Source: Saprospiraceae bacterium
GTDB lineage: Bacteria > Bacteroidota > Bacteroidia > Chitinophagales > Saprospiraceae
Direction: 5' to 3'
Assembly: GCA_004297645.1 (NCBI GenBank)
Contig: SCUG01000660.1
Coordinates: 1-10,224, forward strand
Length of the DNA stretch: 10,224 bases
Shown: positions 7,248-10,224 of the stretch, piece after piece
Position numbering within the stretch: position 1 is the stretch's first letter
Layout of the letters: the number at the start of each line of letters is the position of its first letter
The notes under the pieces: model-generated
What the model was told of the DNA's origin: nothing
Database searches by the model: none
The model's input: only the letters and a program-made list of their open reading frames with translations
Program-made: the position numbers and the translations under genes

Positions 7248-7286
7248 CGGTCCTATTAAAAAAGCAACCATTTACCGCCACCAACA

Positions 7287-8534
7287 ATGACAGTGCGTTC
7301 TTCGTCTCCGCTCATTCCCATCTTCTTCACGGTGTTTTTGGATATGCTCGGCGTGGGCATCATCATCCCCGTCATTCCAGCGCTGTTTTTCGATGCAGAT
7401 TCCAGCTTTTTTTTGGCAGAGGTGAGCCGCGATTTCCGCTCCATCATGTATGGCTTGCTGATGGCTTCCTTCCCGTTCATGCAGTTTTTTGGCGCGCCAT
7501 TGCTGGGTTCTCTTTCCGACAGGTTTGGCCGGAAGCCGCTGCTCTCGACCTCTCTGGCGGGCACCATGTTGGGGTACCTGCTTTTTGCCTATGCCATCGG
7601 TACGGGCAGTTTAGTGCTACTGTTCATAAGCCGGATGCTGCCGGGTTTTTTCGGCGGCAATATCTCCATCGTTTATTCGGCCATCGCCGATGTAAGCGAT
7701 GAAAAGAGCCTGCCCAAAAACTTCGGCATCGTGGGTATGTCGTTCGGGCTGGGGTTCATCCTCGGGCCTACCATCGGGGGCATTTTGGCCGACAGCACGG
7801 TGGTGAGTTGGTTCGGCCCGGCCACTCCTTTTTTGTTTACAGCGGCGCTCACTTTTGTCAATATTCTTTTGGTAAAACTCCGCTACAGGGAGACACTGAG
7901 AACGCGCCGCCATACCCCGCTCAATCCGTTTATGGGCTTTCGCAATGTGGCCACTTCTTTTGCAGTGCCCCGGCTCCGGGTGATATTCACCGTAGTGCTG
8001 CTCATCTCGCTGGGGTTCAGTTTTTTCACCCAGTTTTTCTCCGTGCTTTTGATAGAAAAATTCAGTTACTCCGTAAAAGACATCGGGTTTCTCTTTGGCT
8101 GGATAGGCATTTGGTTAGTTATCACACAGGGCGTTTTTGTGCGGCGGCTGAGCAAGATTTTCGTACCCAAAGCCATCCTGCCGGTTTCAATATTGATACT
8201 GAGCCTTGCGGTTGGGGCCTTGCTCCTGCCCAACAATGCAGCCTGGTTTTACCTTGTGAACCCACTCATCGCCGTTGCTCAGGGCTTCACTTCTCCCAAC
8301 CTGACCACCGTAGTTTCGGTGCAGGCTGGCATGGAGCGGCAGGGCGAAATTTTGGGCATCAACCAGTCCATGATGTCTTTGGGGCAAATGGTGCCGCCCC
8401 TGTTCGCCGGTTATTTGAACACCATCAGTGGGAGCCTTCCTATGGCCGCTGCCGCGGCATGTATTTTTACGGGGTGGCTGGTTTATGTGCTGATTTTCCG
8501 AAGGAAGCATACCGGGCCTATTGATGCTGGATGA
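7287..8534 (+). CDS. MFS exporter, tetracycline/multidrug (DHA1, TetA-like) type
   Basis: A 415-residue inner-membrane transporter of the major facilitator superfamily, similar in length and layout to TetA-type proton/drug antiporters (about 400 residues, 12 helices). The first helix carries LDMLGVGIIIPVIP (18-31), typical of the Tet/DHA1 group. Motif A, GSLSDRFGRKP, is at 74-84 in the loop between helices 2 and 3. The antiporter motif C region, GLGFILGPTIGG, is at 154-165 in helix 5. A polar central loop follows near 200-215 (RYRETLRTRRH) and then the second six-helix half. The C-terminus ends in a short basic/polar tail. The substrate cannot be told from sequence; acquired-resistance function is not implied, as chromosomal members are common in Bacteroidota. 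It converges on hemD, with 62 bases between the stops. Confidence 0.92.
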   Translation: MTVRSSSPLIPIFFTVFLDMLGVGIIIPVIPALFFDADSSFFLAEVSRDFRSIMYGLLMASFPFMQFFGAPLLGSLSDRFGRKPLLSTSLAGTMLGYLLFAYAIGTGSLVLLFISRMLPGFFGGNISIVYSAIADVSDEKSLPKNFGIVGMSFGLGFILGPTIGGILADSTVVSWFGPATPFLFTAALTFVNILLVKLRYRETLRTRRHTPLNPFMGFRNVATSFAVPRLRVIFTVVLLISLGFSFFTQFFSVLLIEKFSYSVKDIGFLFGWIGIWLVITQGVFVRRLSKIFVPKAILPVSILILSLAVGALLLPNNAAWFYLVNPLIAVAQGFTSPNLTTVVSVQAGMERQGEILGINQSMMSLGQMVPPLFAGYLNTISGSLPMAAAAACIFTGWLVYVLIFRRKHTGPIDAG

Positions 8535-8562
8535 CGTGCGGCTGAAGGCGTGATGCGATTAC

Positions 8563-8578
8563 TGGGAGCTAAATCCCA
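8563..8578. terminator. Weak hairpin between the convergent MFS and hemD genes
   Basis: TGGGA (8563-8567) and TCCCA (8574-8578) form a 5-base-pair stem around a 6-base loop in the 62-base gap between the two convergent stop codons. Neither strand has a T-run after it, so it is a poor intrinsic terminator. It is the only stem I see in the gap. Confidence 0.2.
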
Positions 8579-8596
8579 AACAAGCTCTTAGCGCGT

Positions 8597-9256
8597 TCAC
8601 CCCCTCAAAACGGCCTTAGCAAGAGCCTCATCGGAAGGGGCATTGGCAATTACTACTTTTTTGATATTCAAAGCTTCCAATGCCCCGGCTGTGGTGGGGC
8701 CGATAGCCACCACTTTTTGATTTTTCTTAAAAGGATATTTTGAAAAATAAGCCTGTGCGTTCAATGGACTGGTGAAGACGAGGCAATCGAAATGGGGCAG
8801 GTCGAAATCTTGGCGCGGCTGATTTTTATACACCGCGAGGTCGAGTGGTGTGATGTTTTTTCCGAGCAATTGGCGGATGGACTGGCGGCTGTCTTCCGCC
8901 CTGATGAAGAGCACTTTTTGGCCTCTGGCCAATTGGAGGAACGCCGTGGCGGTACTGACCGGGTCGCCGTCGCCGGTGAAGTGGGCCGGCCGGAATATTT
9001 TTTCCAAATACCCGGCTGTGTCCTGGCCGGCGGCGGCAAGGCGAAGGTTTTCCAACTGCCGGGGGCCGATTTGCTGAAAGAAAAAGTGAACCCCCGTTTT
9101 GCTGTAAAAAAACAGCCAGTCAGCATCGGGTATTTCATCGAAGGGTACGGCCGTGAATTCGACGAGCCGCTCCCCGTGAACCTTGATTCCCCTGATATAC
9201 AAGGTTTGGTAGAAAACGCTTTCCGGGCCGATGTTTCTCGAAATAAATACAGTCAT
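8597..9256 (-). CDS. hemD: Uroporphyrinogen-III synthase
   Basis: A 219-residue cytoplasmic enzyme that closes hydroxymethylbilane to uroporphyrinogen III, inverting ring D, in tetrapyrrole (heme/siroheme) synthesis. The family is poorly conserved but the bilobed pattern is visible. Lobe markers are FFYSKTGVHFFF (49-60) and its counterpart VFTSPLNAQAYF (160-171). A Gly/Thr turn, AAAGQDTAGYL, is at 73-83, and the stronger AIGPTTAGALEALNI is at 184-198, followed by VVIANAPSDEALAKAV. Tyr143 in LAVYKNQP fits the conserved active-site tyrosine position of the family (recalled, not aligned). Length is slightly short of the common 240-260 residues, consistent with other Bacteroidota members. It stands alone on the minus strand with no other hem gene beside it. 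The start at 9256 is the first Met and lies only 5 bases beyond a good -7 element. Confidence 0.88.
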   Translation of the reverse strand: MTVFISRNIGPESVFYQTLYIRGIKVHGERLVEFTAVPFDEIPDADWLFFYSKTGVHFFFQQIGPRQLENLRLAAAGQDTAGYLEKIFRPAHFTGDGDPVSTATAFLQLARGQKVLFIRAEDSRQSIRQLLGKNITPLDLAVYKNQPRQDFDLPHFDCLVFTSPLNAQAYFSKYPFKKNQKVVAIGPTTAGALEALNIKKVVIANAPSDEALAKAVLRG

Positions 9257-9261
9257 GGTGG

Positions 9262-9294
9262 CAAATGTAACGAGTTGCCTCCGGGCTTTTCAAA
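9262..9294 (-). promoter_or_regulatory. Candidate Bacteroidota-type promoter of hemD
   Basis: On the minus strand, TTTG (plus-strand 9291-9294) is followed after 21 bases by TACATTTG (plus-strand 9262-9269), a full match to TTTG-N-TAnnTTTG. The -7 element ends 5 bases before the hemD ATG, so the message would be leaderless or nearly so if this promoter and start are both right. Confidence 0.5.
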
Positions 9295-9330
9295 TTTGGC
9301 TTTTCAGTTTTGCCAATTGCCTTAATTTTG
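9295..9330 (+). promoter_or_regulatory. Candidate Bacteroidota-type promoter of the LTA-synthase-like gene
   Basis: TAATTTTG at 9323-9330 matches TAnnTTTG exactly. A TTTG at 9295-9298 lies 24 bases upstream, slightly long; a T-run at 9301-9304 gives a more usual 18-base spacing. Transcription would start near 9336, giving a leader of about 60 bases. The TTTG at 9295-9298 adjoins the -33 element of the divergent hemD promoter, together forming the palindrome CAAATTTG. Confidence 0.45.
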
Positions 9331-9398
9331 CGGCCAGCACAGTTTATTTTTGATTGCGAAAACAATAGAGCCAATTCCCAATTGCCAGTTTCATTGCA

Positions 9399-10224
9399 AT
9401 GACACGAAAATCACCCGATAAAGATAATACAATAAGCCGGACTGGTTTCTGGCCTGGGCCGCTGGTCTTCCTCTGGCAGTTGTACCTCTGCATCATGCTG
9501 TGCTTTACGATTTTCCGGCTGCTTTTGTTGGTGCAGGAGTTCGAAGCTATACAATACCTGCCTGCCGGTGAAGCCCCACTGCTGTTGCTGAAGTCCTTTC
9601 TGATGGGGCTGCGCTTCGATACCGTGGCATCGGGCTACCTTTTGGTGCTGCCTTTTTTGTTGTTGAGTGCCAGTGCACTGATTGGCAGCGGCACCCTCCT
9701 CATTCGGCGGGTTGCACTCTGGGTGGCCATACTGCCCACTCTTTTCGCCTTCTTCACTTGTGCGGCCAACCTGCCTTTCTTTCACCACTTTTACGTGCAG
9801 TTGAATGTTTCGGTTTTTGATTCTTCGGGAAGTGGCGATTCCAACTTTTTATGGGAAATGATATTTGGAGAGTGGCGCTATTACTGGGGCCTGGCCCCGC
9901 TGCTGCTGGCCGCCTGGCTCTTCATTAGTACGGGTGTCCGGCAATTCCGCCGGTATTTATCTGCTGACGCCAACCAGGCGAAAGGCGCTTCTGTCTGGCA
10001 GTTTTTGGCTTTTGCTATGTTGCTGTTTTTGGGAATATGGGGCCGCCTCCCGTGGCAGCCAAACCTCACCGGCAGCGCGGCATTTTCCTCTGGCTATGGC
10101 CTTCCCGACCAATTGGGGCTGAACCCTTTCTACACCTTCGTAAATTCCGTGGCCGAATCGTTCGACCCAAGAAAAACAGGGGCTGATTTCATGGATGACG
10201 AAGTGGCCGTGCGCAATGTCAGGG
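9399..10224 (+). CDS. LTA synthase / phosphoglycerol transferase-like membrane protein, 5' part
   Basis: Open from the ATG at 9399 to the window edge (275 codons visible); the 3' part is missing. What is seen is the N-terminal membrane domain of LtaS/MdoB-like proteins, which in the family anchors an extracytoplasmic alkaline-phosphatase-type domain that transfers phosphoglycerol or related groups. About five helices fall near residues 21-45, 77-95, 104-122, 163-178 and 200-215. Family-like motifs are GLRFDTVASGYLL (70-82), NLPFFHHFYVQLN (124-136) with its conserved Asn/Phe pattern, and LGLNPFYTFVNS (239-250) just before the expected start of the catalytic domain. The catalytic Thr and metal ligands would lie beyond the edge, so activity cannot be judged. 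Bacteroidota do not make classical lipoteichoic acid; the true acceptor is unknown and could be a periplasmic glycan or lipid. Divergent from hemD with 142 bases between starts. Confidence 0.85.
   Translation, partial: MTRKSPDKDNTISRTGFWPGPLVFLWQLYLCIMLCFTIFRLLLLVQEFEAIQYLPAGEAPLLLLKSFLMGLRFDTVASGYLLVLPFLLLSASALIGSGTLLIRRVALWVAILPTLFAFFTCAANLPFFHHFYVQLNVSVFDSSGSGDSNFLWEMIFGEWRYYWGLAPLLLAAWLFISTGVRQFRRYLSADANQAKGASVWQFLAFAMLLFLGIWGRLPWQPNLTGSAAFSSGYGLPDQLGLNPFYTFVNSVAESFDPRKTGADFMDDEVAVRNVR

Noticed and set aside
7171..8596. Shared 10-mer ttagcgcgtt flanking the MFS gene (near 7172 and 8588), as a possible insertion-site repeat
   Set aside because: Repeats of this length are expected many times by chance in 10 kb, there is no transposase or inverted terminal repeat, and the gene's composition matches its surroundings.
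9309..9388. Two CAATTG-containing segments before the LTA-synthase-like gene, considered as operator half-sites
   Set aside because: The repeats are short, imperfect in their flanks and irregularly spaced, so nothing separates them from chance.

Overview
The window looks like chromosomal DNA of a Bacteroidota bacterium, most likely from the Saprospiria (Saprospiraceae/Lewinella-like) group. Two large secreted proteins end in type IX secretion (T9SS) type A sorting domains. The second also carries the phrase 'GLPN..., PNYRLGPLDGS' and a PKD domain, a combination I associate with this group. Start codons lack clear Shine-Dalgarno sequences, and several intergenic gaps carry matches to the Bacteroidota promoter -7 element TAnnTTTG. 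The taxonomic placement is inference from these traits, not from a marker gene.

Layout. Positions 1-189 are a flank that may hold the last codons of an upstream gene. Positions 190-4524 encode a 1444-residue secreted protein: signal peptide, reprolysin-like propeptide and zinc metalloprotease domain, Cys-rich and beta-sandwich-like region, long right-handed beta-helix, helical domain and T9SS sorting domain. A terminator-like hairpin (4538-4580) follows, and it ends only 8 bases before the best start of the second secreted protein (4589-6355; beta-propeller-like repeats, PKD domain, T9SS sorting domain). Then come a small sugar mutarotase of the RhaM family (6438-6782), a 49-residue single-span membrane protein (7026-7175) and a 12-span drug/tetracycline-type MFS exporter (7287-8534). 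Convergent to the exporter is hemD, uroporphyrinogen-III synthase (8597-9256, minus strand). Divergent from hemD is the 5' part of an LTA-synthase/phosphoglycerol-transferase-like membrane protein (9399 to the window edge).

How the genes relate. The first two proteins share the same export route and probably end up at the cell surface or outside the cell; the first may be a surface protease or adhesin-like protein. The remaining genes are ordinary housekeeping or transport genes with no obvious shared pathway, and most seem to have their own promoters. I see no tRNA, rRNA, CRISPR array, transposase, integrase or defence system.

Most interesting points. (1) The metalloprotease motif has Glu where metzincins have the third His/Asp zinc ligand. 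(2) Base composition changes abruptly inside both secreted-protein genes at domain boundaries, suggesting module exchange among paralogues. (3) A terminator hairpin abuts the second gene's start. (4) The hemD/LTA-synthase divergent gap has candidate promoters back to back around a CAAATTTG palindrome, with an almost leaderless hemD message. I found no convincing wholly new system.
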